Source of the DNA: Carnimonas nigrificans ATCC BAA-78
GTDB lineage: Bacteria; Pseudomonadota; Gammaproteobacteria; Pseudomonadales; Halomonadaceae
Direction of reading: 5' to 3'
Assembly: GCF_000526695.1 (NCBI RefSeq)
Contig: NZ_JAGO01000010.1
Location: 474,426-538,425 of the forward strand
DNA length: 64,000 bases
The notes under the pieces are model-generated. The model was not told the origin of the DNA. It did not search any database and was given only the letters and a program-made list of their open reading frames with translations. Each line of letters starts with the position of its first letter. Positions within the stretch are counted from its first letter, which is position 1. Positions 9,654 to 17,916 of this stretch are shown one piece after another. Both the position numbers and the translations under genes were made by a program.

Positions 9654-10499
9654 ATGTCACAGCCCTATCATGCTTCCCAGCACACCACGGCCCTCACCCT
9701 AAGAGGCGTTGCGCGCCACTTCGACAATACCCAGGTGCTCAAGCAGCTCGATCTTGATATCACGGAAGGCGAAATCGTCGCCATTATCGGTCGCAGCGGC
9801 TGCGGTAAATCAACGTTACTGCGCCTGCTGGCCGGGCTGGATCACGCCGACGACGGCACTCTTGAGTGGCACGGCGCACCGTTGGCCCGCCACACCCGCG
9901 ATATCAGGCTGATGTTTCAGGAGCCGCGCCTGCTGCCATGGAAGAGTGTGCTGGATAACGCCGCGCTGGGCAGCAATCACATGGTCGCGCACCAGGCGCT
10001 GGAAGAGGTCGGATTAAGCGAGCACCAGCAGCGTTGGCCGGCCCAGCTATCAGGGGGACAGCGCTCCCGAGTGGCACTGGCGCGCGCCTTGGCGCATCAG
10101 CCGCAATTGCTGTTGTTGGATGAGCCGTTGGGCGCCCTCGATGCCCTGACCCGTTCCAGCATGCACCAACTGATTGAGCGGCTGTGGCGCGAACACGGTT
10201 TTACGCTGGTACTGGTAACCCACGATGTCGCGGAAGCAGTCACCCTTGCCGATCGCGTGATTCTGCTCGATGAAGGTCGCGTGGCGCTCGACCTGCGTAT
10301 TGATGTACCGCGCCCCCGCCGAGCAACCGATCCCCAGGTGATTCGCCATGAGGAAACCCTGCTGGCGCACCTGACCGGTCAACATCACTCGGCTGATAGT
10401 GACCGCTCAACCCACGGTGGCAGCGATGATGCTCCACACGACCACTATCTTCGTCAGGCACAGGTTGTACAGGTATCTCCCGACGCCATCGCTATCTGA
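9654..10499 (+). CDS. ssuB: Aliphatic sulfonate ABC transporter ATP-binding protein SsuB
   Basis: ATPase partner of SsuC for import of alkanesulfonates as a sulfur source, 281 residues. Walker A is GRSGCGKST (residues 46-54), the Q loop FQEPRLLPW (near 90), the signature LSGGQRSR (near 132) and Walker [15 protein letters not shown] (near 152). The C-terminus carries a histidine-rich acidic tail (about residues 243-281) beyond the core. The order ssuC-ssuB-(Mop protein) matches the tail of the Pseudomonas ssuEADCBF operon. Confidence 0.92.
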   Translation: MSQPYHASQHTTALTLRGVARHFDNTQVLKQLDLDITEGEIVAIIGRSGCGKSTLLRLLAGLDHADDGTLEWHGAPLARHTRDIRLMFQEPRLLPWKSVLDNAALGSNHMVAHQALEEVGLSEHQQRWPAQLSGGQRSRVALARALAHQPQLLLLDEPLGALDALTRSSMHQLIERLWREHGFTLVLVTHDVAEAVTLADRVILLDEGRVALDLRIDVPRPRRATDPQVIRHEETLLAHLTGQHHSADSDRSTHGGSDDAPHDHYLRQAQVVQVSPDAIAI

Positions 10500-10538
10500 T
10501 GGGTACTTCTCCCAACCGATAATCAACGGAGTCACTCC

Positions 10539-10757
10539 ATGTCCAATGAACCTGCCCTGAATCCACGTAACCAGTTTCGCGGCACCATCAAGCACATTCA
10601 CGAAGGTGACGTGCTCAGTGAAATTGATGTCGAAACGCCCCACGGCATCGTAACGTCGGTGATTACCACCCGTTCGGTACGAGAGCTGAAACTTGCAATC
10701 GGCTCGCCGGTGCTGGCCTTCGTCAAGGCCACCGAAGTCGCACTGGCGCGTCTTTGA
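10539..10757 (+). CDS. ssuF: Molybdopterin/TOBE-domain small protein, SsuF-like
   Basis: A 72-residue single-domain Mop/TOBE protein (NQFRGTIKHIHEG ... GSPVLAFVKATEVALARL) of the kind that binds molybdate or related oxyanions. In Pseudomonas putida a protein of this type, SsuF, is encoded at the end of the ssu operon and is needed for growth on some sulfonates. The same position here, 39 bases after ssuB, supports that name. ATG 10539 follows an ACGGAG ribosome site. The biochemical role is not settled from sequence. Confidence 0.82.
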   Translation: MSNEPALNPRNQFRGTIKHIHEGDVLSEIDVETPHGIVTSVITTRSVRELKLAIGSPVLAFVKATEVALARL

Positions 10758-10854
10758 TCGCAGCTATTGCCACCAACGGTCCCCTGCGCTTTTCAGAGGC
10801 AGGGGGCTTGCTTTAGGCTGGGAGGGAAATGTTGAAACTGTCCAAGGAGCCATC

Positions 10855-11715
10855 ATGACGCGCACGGTTAACTTTGCTGGACATCAACTTCCCGCCATTG
10901 GTCAGGGCACCTGGCATATGGGCGATGGGCATTACACTGCCGAACAAGAGGTCGATGGATTGCGGCGTGGGCTGGATTTGGGCCTAACGCTGATTGATAC
11001 CGCCGAAATGTATGGCAATGGCCGTTCGGAAAGTATTGTGGGACGCGCCGTCAAAGGCCGCCGCGATGACGCCTTTATCGTCAGCAAGGCGGTGCCTTCC
11101 AACGCCAGCAAAAAGCGCTTGAAGGAAGCCTGTGAGCGCAGCCTCTCCTATCTGGGCATTGATAGCCTCGATCTGTACTTGCTTCACTGGCCCGGCAGCA
11201 CCCCGCTCAGCGAGACACTGGAAGGTTTCGAGCAGCTTATTGATGAAGGCAAGATCAAGCGCTGGGGCGTGTCGAACTTCGATACCCAGGACACCAATGC
11301 ATTAGCGCGCACCAGCGGCAGCAGTGACTGCGCCACCAACCAGGTGCTCTATAATCTCGGCTCACGCGGTATCGAATTCGATTTGCGCCCATGCCTGCGC
11401 GAGCTGGATATTCCGCTGATGGCCTACTGCCCCGTCGCCCAGGGCGGCAGCGCCAGCCGTCATCTGGTCAACCATCCGGTTGTACAGGAAATTGCCGCCC
11501 AGCATAACGCCTCCCCCACCCAGCTATTGCTGGTATGGGCCATTCGCCCGTTCAACGGCGAGCAGGACCTGATCGCTATTCCCAAGGCGGTGACTCCCGC
11601 GCATATCGAGGAAAACGCCAAGGCTCTGGAGATAACGCTCAGCACTGAGCAGTTAGCGAAGCTCGATGAAGCCTTTCCCCCGCCCGCTCGCCCCGAGCCG
11701 CTGGATATCGTATAA
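10855..11715 (+). CDS. yeaE: Aldo/keto reductase, YeaE-like
   Basis: NADPH-dependent aldo/keto reductase, 286 residues, similar throughout to E. coli YeaE, which reduces methylglyoxal. Visible landmarks are GQGTWHMG at the N-terminus, DTAEMYGNGRSE with the catalytic Asp/Tyr, Lys in VSKAVP, YLLHWPG with the catalytic His, and the cofactor segment AIPKAVTPAHIEENAKAL. The frame is open upstream to 10693, but ATG 10855 has AAGGAG 7 bases before it and gives the family length. A strong terminator follows. Confidence 0.88.
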   Translation: MTRTVNFAGHQLPAIGQGTWHMGDGHYTAEQEVDGLRRGLDLGLTLIDTAEMYGNGRSESIVGRAVKGRRDDAFIVSKAVPSNASKKRLKEACERSLSYLGIDSLDLYLLHWPGSTPLSETLEGFEQLIDEGKIKRWGVSNFDTQDTNALARTSGSSDCATNQVLYNLGSRGIEFDLRPCLRELDIPLMAYCPVAQGGSASRHLVNHPVVQEIAAQHNASPTQLLLVWAIRPFNGEQDLIAIPKAVTPAHIEENAKALEITLSTEQLAKLDEAFPPPARPEPLDIV

Positions 11716-11764
11716 ATTCCAGCGCTTCACCCCGCTAGTGTGGGGAACATTGCGTTAAGCAGAT

Positions 11765-11801
11765 AAAAAGCATCGCACGGTTGAATCGTGCGATGCTTTT
11801 T
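11765..11801 (+). terminator. Rho-independent terminator after yeaE-like gene
   Basis: Perfect 15-bp stem AAAAAGCATCGCACG (11765-11779) and its complement (11787-11801) with a 7-base loop, ending in TTTTT. The A and T runs at both ends make it potentially bidirectional. Confidence 0.9.
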
Positions 11802-12008
11802 CCTAATGACCTGCCAGAAGCGCCAGAAGTGAATTCTACGCTGCTCCAGCGCGCTCATTTTCCGAAAACGGTGCAAGTGCTACGCGCAGCCTGCTTCCTG
11901 AAAGCCCTGGCGCACGCGGGTAGCCTGATGATTCTGGAGAAGTACAAGGTCAGGGCCATGGTTCCTTCATGGATCAACTACTATTCGGGCAGAGATATTG
12001 ATATAAGA

Positions 12009-12392
12009 ATGAAAAAAACATTAATAGCAGTTTCTATACTGCTGGCATCAAGTAACGCAAACGCCTTCGAAATTCCACAAGGGCCTGATTTTACACCATT
12101 GAGGGAGTCAATACAGAAACTCAAGGTCATGACCGAGGATGGTCAATATCAAATCAACGGCACTTCAGAGTTACGAGAATACCTTGGGCAGGGCAGCGCC
12201 CACCCTGAGTTGCAGGATACTGAAAAGACATTTCTGGAGAATACTGCCCAGTTTTGCAAGGATGTATTATATAGAGCTTTAACAATAGCAGGACAAAATG
12301 ATTACAACAAAAAATACAGCGACTGCATGATTTCCTTTATTGAACAAAGGTCACAACTTATTTACGAATATAATGTAATGCAAAAAAGGTGA
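12009..12392 (+). CDS. Small secreted protein of unknown function
   Basis: A 127-residue protein that I do not recognise. It begins with a typical signal peptide (MKKTLIAVSILLASSNANA, cleavage about residue 19). The mature part has two cysteines (FCKD and DCMI) that could form a disulfide, and is mostly helical and polar. The frame is open upstream as far as 11781, but that extension overlaps the terminator at 11765-11801, so the start at 12009, which gives a proper signal peptide, is preferred. No clear ribosome site is visible. Base composition is clearly more AT-rich than the neighbours, which suggests transfer or weak selection. Confidence 0.55.
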   Translation: MKKTLIAVSILLASSNANAFEIPQGPDFTPLRESIQKLKVMTEDGQYQINGTSELREYLGQGSAHPELQDTEKTFLENTAQFCKDVLYRALTIAGQNDYNKKYSDCMISFIEQRSQLIYEYNVMQKR

Positions 12393-12576
12393 CTTTCTTG
12401 ACGCATCATTTTTATCAAATGAAATCTATAAAATGAACCCCATCAAATAAAATCAACCGAACGAAGAGATTAAAGCCCTGGGGCAATCGACACTCCCAGA
12501 GCTTCATATGAGACGTGGCTGCGTTAATCTTCCGACAAGGGCAGACAATTGCCCTCTGCCCCTGACGGACTATCTC

Positions 12577-13416
12577 CTAGTGATGGCTTGCGGCGATTTC
12601 ATCAAGCCGGTCACCGCTGACGGCATCGACATCGAGCCGCCAGGCCAGCTCCAGAGCTTTGCTGCTATCCAGCGACTGTAGCCACACCTTCAACCCCTCG
12701 GCGTGAGCGCTGCTGATCCATTGATCGAGGCGTGCCTGCAACATGCGGTTGCGCAGCATCGCTTGCAGGAAGTCAGGATCGGCCGCTACCCAGTCGATGC
12801 CCATCTCCCCCAGCAGCGGCCAGTGCGCGTGATCAATCGGCAAGCCTTCGACCAACAAACGATAACCGCGTCCCTCGAAGCTGCTGACCGCGCGCCGTAC
12901 GTGTTCGTCTTCAATCAGCGCGCTGGCCTGCATACGCAGGATGATCTGCGTTGGCAAAATGCCCAGCTGCGCCAGCAGGTTTTCGAACACCTGGCCGTGG
13001 GATGCTTCCACCGCTCTGACATGGCGCCAGTGAATATCCAGGATTAACGGCACGTCAGAGGTCGCTGGGTCACTGCCATGCTGGGCAAGGTGGTTCAGCG
13101 TATGCAGCACGCGCAGAAAGCGATCGAGGAACACCACATCTTCTGGCTCCCACGCCGAGTAATAGAGCGAACGCGCATTGATCTCGGCACCGTGCTCATC
13201 CTCGATGCGCAGCCACGACTCAAAGGCGACCGGCGCACTGATTTCACTGTTATAGAGTGCGTGCTGGCCGGGAATCACCCGCATGCCGTCGATCTCCCCC
13301 GTGATTTCAGCGCGTTCCGACACATAGTGAATACGCGCCTCGGAAGCGAGTCGGGAAGCACGATTGAAGTCATCAAGGTGCGAATTGAAATAGTTAACAA
13401 CAGCAGTCAGCGGCAT
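12577..13416 (-). CDS. Degenerate EAL-domain protein (probably non-catalytic)
   Basis: A 279-residue protein with the outline of an EAL c-di-GMP phosphodiesterase domain: an N-terminal segment with AFESWLRIED where active enzymes have EALLRW, an alternating helix/strand (TIM-barrel) pattern, then LRMQASALIED, and a strand GYRLLVEGLPIDHAHW where the metal-binding DDFGTG should be. The E of EAL, the Asp pair and the downstream Lys are not recognisable, so it is probably a non-enzymatic sensor or adaptor. ATG 13416 is used. The TTG at 13437 is an alternative. The terminator of the upstream gene ends only about 30 bases before the start. Confidence 0.6.
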   Translation of the reverse strand: MPLTAVVNYFNSHLDDFNRASRLASEARIHYVSERAEITGEIDGMRVIPGQHALYNSEISAPVAFESWLRIEDEHGAEINARSLYYSAWEPEDVVFLDRFLRVLHTLNHLAQHGSDPATSDVPLILDIHWRHVRAVEASHGQVFENLLAQLGILPTQIILRMQASALIEDEHVRRAVSSFEGRGYRLLVEGLPIDHAHWPLLGEMGIDWVAADPDFLQAMLRNRMLQARLDQWISSAHAEGLKVWLQSLDSSKALELAWRLDVDAVSGDRLDEIAASHH

Positions 13417-13446
13417 GGCAGATTCATCAGCAAGCAAGAATAAAAG

Positions 13447-13472
13447 ACGGGCAGCATTATGCTGCTGCCCGT
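13447..13472 (-). terminator. Terminator after lytic transglycosylase gene
   Basis: Perfect 10-bp stem ACGGGCAGCA / TGCTGCCCGT (13447-13456 and 13463-13472), about 90 bases after the transglycosylase stop on the minus strand, followed by CTTTTATT. It lies directly before the degenerate EAL gene, so it may also limit read-through into that gene. Confidence 0.75.
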
Positions 13473-13560
13473 TAGTGTGAGCGACACGAGCGGCGAAGTG
13501 AAATAGCCTGCCCCCTGCCGATATTCCAATTGGCTATAAAGCCTTGGTGCGATCAAACAA

Positions 13561-14874
13561 TTACCGCGCCGCGTCAACCTGCCGCTTGATCTCCTGACTG
13601 ATAAAACCATCCGCAGGCTGCCCATGGGCGCGCTGGAATTGACGTACAGCATCACGAGTACCCGGCCCCACAATGCCATCAGCGCCGCCAGCATCGTACC
13701 CCATCGCGGTAAGCTGCTGCTGCAACTGCTTGATTTCAGTGCGACTCAGCGGCTTCTGGCTGCGCGGCCAACTGGCCTGCACGCCCGCCTGCCCCGCGAC
13801 TCGCTGAGCCAGCAGACTAACTCCCAGCGCATAGCTGGTGGAGTTGTTGTAGCGCAGGATCGTGCGGAAGTTATGTCCTACCAGGAAGGCTGGCCCTTTG
13901 GCCCCCGCTGGCAGCAGCAGCGCGGCACCTTCCAGCGACGGTAGCGCACCACCCGAGGTAGCACGCACGCCTAGCTGTTGCCAGGCACTGACCGCGCGCT
14001 GTTGCTTACCGTCAGCCAGGCTGTAGTTGAAGCCTTGCGGCAGCGACACTTCAACACCCCACGGCTCGCCTGCATGCCAGCCGTTAGCCTTCAGGTAATT
14101 GGCTGTCGATGCGATAACGTCGGGAATACTGCCCCAGATATCACGGCGACCATCACCATCGCCATCCACCGCATAACTGTTGAAACTTGAGGGCATGAAC
14201 TGGGTGTTCCCCATTGCCCCTGCCCAGGAGCCGCGCATCTGATCGTGGTCAATGTCGCCATTCTGGATGATTTTCAGCGCTTCCAGCAGCTCGGACTTGG
14301 CCCACGCCTCACGGCGGCCGTTGTAGCCAATGGTCGCCAGCGCATCAATGGTGGGGTAATTGCCGAAGTTGGCACCGTAGTTACTTTCCATGCCCCAGAT
14401 GGCGACGATGATTTCCGGAGGGACACCGTAACGCTGCTGCGCCCGGTTGAAGTCGGCCCGATGCTGCGCCAGCATCTGCTTGCCTTTGCTTACCCGCGTA
14501 TCGGACACCGCCGTATCAAGGTATTCCCAGACCGGCCGCACAAATTCAGGCTGTGAGCGCGATAGATTCAGAATGCTGGTTTGCAGGCGCGCATTGCGAA
14601 ACGCACGTTCAAAGGTAGCGGCGCTGATGCCATGCGAGAGCGCATAGGGGCGGAAGTTGTTCACCCATTGCTGAAAACCGCTCGCGGAATTGCTCTGCTG
14701 TGCCGCCCCCGCCTGCTGAGTGGCAGTGGCACTTCCCGCAGAGTTGGCTCCGGAAGACTCCACTGTTCTGGCATCGACGCTGCTGCCCAGCATGAGCAAA
14801 CCAGCGGCAATGCCCAGGGTGGTGCCCTGCACAAGCGTGGCCCTGGTGCGATTGGCAATTCTGCATGACATCAT
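13561..14874 (-). CDS. Lytic murein transglycosylase (MltB family) with peptidoglycan-binding domain
   Basis: Cleaves peptidoglycan glycan strands to anhydro-muropeptides in the periplasm. It is 437 residues: a signal-type hydrophobic N-terminus (residues about 8-36), the MltB-type catalytic domain with the glutamate in AIWGMESNYG (about residue 160) and the family block GSWAGAMGNTQFMPSSF, then a C-terminal PG_binding_1 domain (about 370-437, DGIVGPGTRDAVRQFQRAHG). No lipobox is seen, so it is more like the soluble/secreted MltB-family enzymes. A TTG at 14898 is an alternative start, but ATG 14874 has AGGGA upstream. Confidence 0.9.
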   Translation of the reverse strand: MMSCRIANRTRATLVQGTTLGIAAGLLMLGSSVDARTVESSGANSAGSATATQQAGAAQQSNSASGFQQWVNNFRPYALSHGISAATFERAFRNARLQTSILNLSRSQPEFVRPVWEYLDTAVSDTRVSKGKQMLAQHRADFNRAQQRYGVPPEIIVAIWGMESNYGANFGNYPTIDALATIGYNGRREAWAKSELLEALKIIQNGDIDHDQMRGSWAGAMGNTQFMPSSFNSYAVDGDGDGRRDIWGSIPDVIASTANYLKANGWHAGEPWGVEVSLPQGFNYSLADGKQQRAVSAWQQLGVRATSGGALPSLEGAALLLPAGAKGPAFLVGHNFRTILRYNNSTSYALGVSLLAQRVAGQAGVQASWPRSQKPLSRTEIKQLQQQLTAMGYDAGGADGIVGPGTRDAVRQFQRAHGQPADGFISQEIKRQVDAAR

Positions 14875-14996
14875 AAGCGTGCATCCCTGCTGCAACACAA
14901 AAGTTTGAGTTTTCCATCTACTACACGTACTACACGCCCAGCGATCTGCGCGGGCACTCCACGCCGTGATCGCTGCGCTCCATTGCGCCGCTCACG

Positions 14997-15965
14997 CTAT
15001 AAAAGCGGGCTTTGCTGAATCGGCTTGCCGTTGGCCGTGCTCGCCTGCGACACATTACAGCCAGCCGGTACACCGCGCGTCAACCACACATTCCCGCCGA
15101 CCACAGCGCCCTTGCCGATGGTGACACGCCCTAGAATAGTCGCTCCGGCGTAAATCACCACATCGTCTTCGACGATAGGATGACGCGGCTGTCCCTTTTC
15201 CAGATGCCCATCTTCTGCTTCGGGAAAACGCTTCGCCCCTAGTGTTACGGCCTGATAGATGCGCACGTTATCGCCAATTATCGCCGTTTCACCGATCACC
15301 ACACCGGTGCCGTGATCAATAAAGAAGCTACGCCCGATGGTCGCGCCCGGATGAATATCAATACCGGTCGCCGAATGCGCCTGCTCGGAAATAATCCGCG
15401 CCAGCATCATCAAGCCTTCACTGTAAAAATAGTGCGCCAGCCGATGGTGAATAATCGCTTCGACACCGGGATAGCAAAGCAGCACTTCATCAACGCTGCG
15501 GGCGGCAGGATCACCGCGATAGGCCGCCACGATGTCATCATCCAGACGCGCACGAATATCGGGCAGCGCCATGGCAAAGCCCTTTATGATGCGCTCGGCA
15601 CAATCACGCTGACGCTTCGGGCAGCTCTCACCAATACCGCGCCGCGCCGCATAATCAAGCTCTAGCCGCGCCTGCTCGAACAGCGAGTTGAATGCAACAT
15701 CAAGGGTATAGCCAACATAGAAATCCTCGCTCTCTTCGCGCAGATCGGCTGGCCCCAGACGCATCGGAAACAGCGCCTGAATCACCTTCGCGATGGATTC
15801 ACGCACCACGGTCGGCGACGGCAGTTCACGGCCATTAAGTTCATTGGCGCGCTGCTGATCAGAGCGCCATTTGGAGCGACGCTTGCGCAGCTCCGCCACG
15901 GCATCGCCAAGCTGCCAATTGATTCTTACGCTATCGCTCGGCGGTTCGAAATTATAAGAAGACAT
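14997..15965 (-). CDS. cysE: Serine O-acetyltransferase (EpsC/CysE type)
   Basis: Makes O-acetylserine from serine and acetyl-CoA for cysteine synthesis, 322 residues. An N-terminal helical domain of about 180 residues is followed by a left-handed beta-helix of hexapeptide repeats (IDIHPGATIGRSFFIDHGTG, then VVIGETAIIGDNVRIYQAVTLG) with the catalytic DHGTG histidine, and a short C-terminal tail. The longer N-terminal domain resembles the EpsC-type enzymes rather than the 273-residue E. coli CysE. The frame is open upstream to 16115, but those residues are low-complexity and ATG 15965 (MSSYNFEPP) gives the family length. Confidence 0.9.
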   Translation of the reverse strand: MSSYNFEPPSDSVRINWQLGDAVAELRKRRSKWRSDQQRANELNGRELPSPTVVRESIAKVIQALFPMRLGPADLREESEDFYVGYTLDVAFNSLFEQARLELDYAARRGIGESCPKRQRDCAERIIKGFAMALPDIRARLDDDIVAAYRGDPAARSVDEVLLCYPGVEAIIHHRLAHYFYSEGLMMLARIISEQAHSATGIDIHPGATIGRSFFIDHGTGVVIGETAIIGDNVRIYQAVTLGAKRFPEAEDGHLEKGQPRHPIVEDDVVIYAGATILGRVTIGKGAVVGGNVWLTRGVPAGCNVSQASTANGKPIQQSPLL

Positions 15966-16200
15966 ACGGATTCGACTCTTGAAAGGATTGTTGCCAAGCA
16001 TAGTGAATCGCGCCTCACTGCAAAAGGGCTTGCTGCAAGTTGGTTGTGCCAGAGGCAAGGAACGAAGAGACACAAGAGCGCTGAGGGAGGGAAGTGAATA
16101 GGCAGATAACAACAAAAAGGCAGCCGTCAGGCCGCCAAAAGTCTTGTATCAGGTCTTGCATCAACGATTTGTCAGCGAGCCATGCCCCACCCGCTTGCGG

Positions 16201-16347
16201 CTATTTGCGCCGGGAGCGAGCGCGGCCCTGTACGGCCTTGAAGCGGGGATTGCTTTTACAAACGACATAGAGCCGCCCGCGACGTTTAACCACCTGACAG
16301 TCGGGATGGCGTTTCTTGGCTGATTTCAATGAGGAGAGAACTTGCAT
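16201..16347 (-). CDS. rpmJ: 50S ribosomal protein L36, paralogue without zinc ribbon (RpmJ2/YkgO type)
   Basis: A 48-residue basic protein beginning [17 protein letters not shown], then [20 protein letters not shown]. This is the alternative L36, in which the four zinc ligands of the ordinary L36 are not conserved (only two Cys remain, and not in the CxxC pattern). It replaces the zinc-bound form when zinc is scarce. A Zur-like operator lies 27 bases upstream of the start (16374-16391). The gene stands alone on the minus strand, divergent from the deoxyribosyltransferase-like gene. Confidence 0.93.
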   Translation of the reverse strand: MQVLSSLKSAKKRHPDCQVVKRRGRLYVVCKSNPRFKAVQGRARSRRK

Positions 16348-16373
16348 GATGACATTCGGCCTACTCTATAAAT

Positions 16374-16391
16374 GTAACGTTATACTATTTC
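16374..16391. promoter_or_regulatory. Putative Zur operator upstream of rpmJ
   Basis: The 18-base sequence GTAACGTTATACTATTTC matches the Zur-type palindrome GTAATGTTATAACATTAC at 14 of 18 positions. It lies 27 bases before the L36 paralogue start, where Zur would block transcription when zinc is plentiful. Zur control of non-zinc ribosomal paralogues is well known. The assignment here rests on the sequence match only. It could also influence the divergent gene at 16648. Confidence 0.65.
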
Positions 16392-16647
16392 ATTTATAGA
16401 GAAATGCAAAGCCTTCTTGATGCCTCGGTGCGCAATGTCTCAAAAGAAGCCAGCGAGACAGCCCCTTGCAGCAGACACTTCTTACGGCAATGTTCCTGCT
16501 GCATCTTTTACAGCGGATGCCTGCTGCTTCCCTTCCGCCTTGCAAGCGCGCGACAATAGCGGCTTTCATCGAGCGTGGCCGCGTAGTTCGATTCACGGGC
16601 CAAACGCGCTCGTTTTCTTGTTTACCTTTCATTACGGCAATCCCATC

Positions 16648-17232
16648 ATGGCTACCACGCTTTATCTGGCAGGAGATCTGGTTTTTCGCCCCGGCGCTAT
16701 CGCGCTTTTCGATCGTTTGAAAGCGATTTGCGCAGAATACGGTATGGAAGGGCTGGCCCCCTTTGATGGGCAGGAAGATGTGAAAACGCTGCCAGCGGGG
16801 CGCGACAAGCTGATGACCATCGCCCGCGCCGACCGCGCGCTCATGGATCACTGTGATGCCGGTATTTTCTGCCTCGACCCGTTTCGCCGCGCCCCCGACA
16901 TGGATGCCGGTACTGCCGTTGAAATCGGCTATATGCACGCGCTGGGTAAGCCGCTGGAGGGCTATACCGTTGATGGCCGCGACTATCCCGAGAAAGTTGC
17001 TGACTACTGGCAGCGCGCATGGCAACAACCGCTCAGCGCCATCAGCGGCGACGACGAGCTAAGCTCGGGCGGCTGGCGCGATGCCGACGGCATGCTGGCG
17101 CACTCTGAAGGCATGGTGCAAAACCTGATGGTAGAAGGCTTTATCGAACTGTCAGGCGGCAAGGTAGCCGTGGATAGCAGCCTTGAAATCGCCTTCAGGC
17201 ACGCAGTGAAGCATCTGGCTGCGCGGCTGTAG
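16648..17232 (+). CDS. Nucleoside 2-deoxyribosyltransferase-like protein
   Basis: A 194-residue cytosolic protein of the nucleoside 2-deoxyribosyltransferase superfamily (Rossmann-like). It has the substrate-binding N-terminus TLYLAGDLVFRPGA, the ...AGIFCLDPFRRAPDMDAGTAVEIG block with the probable nucleophilic Glu, and MHALGKPLEGYTVDGRDY. It could exchange bases between deoxyribonucleosides, hydrolyse deoxynucleoside monophosphates, or do neither. The upstream frame to 16417 is not convincing and is left out. ATG 16648 lacks a strong ribosome site. A terminator follows. Confidence 0.75.
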   Translation: MATTLYLAGDLVFRPGAIALFDRLKAICAEYGMEGLAPFDGQEDVKTLPAGRDKLMTIARADRALMDHCDAGIFCLDPFRRAPDMDAGTAVEIGYMHALGKPLEGYTVDGRDYPEKVADYWQRAWQQPLSAISGDDELSSGGWRDADGMLAHSEGMVQNLMVEGFIELSGGKVAVDSSLEIAFRHAVKHLAARL

Positions 17233-17252
17233 TGCGAGCCTGCTTCATAACG

Positions 17253-17281
17253 CATAAACCCACCGCTTGGGTGGGTTTATG
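17253..17281 (+). terminator. Bidirectional terminator between convergent genes
   Basis: Perfect 12-bp stem CATAAACCCACC / GGTGGGTTTATG with loop GCTTG. It lies 20 bases after the deoxyribosyltransferase stop and 30 bases after the ribH stop on the other strand. Confidence 0.8.
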
Positions 17282-17311
17282 ATGGGAGCGCCCAGCTAAA
17301 ACCGTAGGGCA

Positions 17312-17830
17312 TCACGCGTTAACGCGCTGCTCCAGCATGGCGTGAGTAGCGACTATACCGATGCATGCCTGGGCAGCCTCTTCGCCTTTTTTGATGAAAT
17401 GCTCGCGGAAGAACTGGGTGTGTTCAGCGGTTTCATGGAAATGATGCGGCGTCAGTACCACGGAGAGCACCGGCACGCCGCTCTCCATGCCGGTTTGCAT
17501 TAACGCTTTGATAACCGCATCGGCAACAAAATCGTGGCGGTAAATACCACCGTCGACCACGAAACCTGCCGCTACCACGGCAGCATATTTACCGCTGGCC
17601 GCCAGCTTTTTGGCAAGCAGCGGAATTTCAAAGGCGCCCGCTACGTCAAAGCGGTCAACGTGAGTGGCATCGCAGCCCTGACGCTGATACTCCTGCATAA
17701 AGCCAACCCGTGCGTTATCAACGATATCGGCGTGCCAGCCCGCCTGGATAAACGCAACTCGCGCGCCAGCGCCGGGGGCAGTTTCATGGGTATAACCGGG
17801 AGTAGCAGGTGTTTCGATAGACTGATTCAT
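17312..17830 (-). CDS. ribH: 6,7-dimethyl-8-ribityllumazine synthase, type II (RibH2)
   Basis: Condenses 5-amino-6-ribitylamino-uracil with dihydroxybutanone phosphate to lumazine, the step before riboflavin. It is 172 residues. The body matches the RibH2 (Brucella-type, decameric) branch: VAFIQAGWHADIVDNAR, VAGAFEIPLLAKKLA, FVVDGGIYRHDFVADAVI and SVVLTPHHFHETAEH with the catalytic histidine. An N-terminal extension of about 25 residues is extra. ATG 17830 has GAGGAC upstream. It is a single gene preceded by an FMN riboswitch, so it is repressed when FMN is plentiful. Confidence 0.93.
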   Translation of the reverse strand: MNQSIETPATPGYTHETAPGAGARVAFIQAGWHADIVDNARVGFMQEYQRQGCDATHVDRFDVAGAFEIPLLAKKLAASGKYAAVVAAGFVVDGGIYRHDFVADAVIKALMQTGMESGVPVLSVVLTPHHFHETAEHTQFFREHFIKKGEEAAQACIGIVATHAMLEQRVNA

Positions 17831-17916
17831 GGTGTCCTCGATAATAGATTAGCAACCAGAATCAGGGCAAAAATGGATGGCGAGGCCGCAAACCGTGCGG
17901 ACATTGGATCGACATC

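Noticed and set aside
10693..10854. Upstream extension of the aldo/keto reductase ORF
   Set aside because: Overlaps the ssuF-like gene and has no homology; ATG 10855 has a strong ribosome site and the family length.
11781..12008. N-terminal extension of the small secreted protein to a 203-residue ORF
   Set aside because: It starts inside the loop of the terminator at 11765-11801 with TTG, lacks a ribosome site, and would bury the signal peptide. The start at 12009 is preferred.
14997..16115. cysE ORF starting at 16115 (372 residues)
   Set aside because: The first 50 residues are unrelated low-complexity sequence; MSSYNFEPP at 15965 gives the family length.
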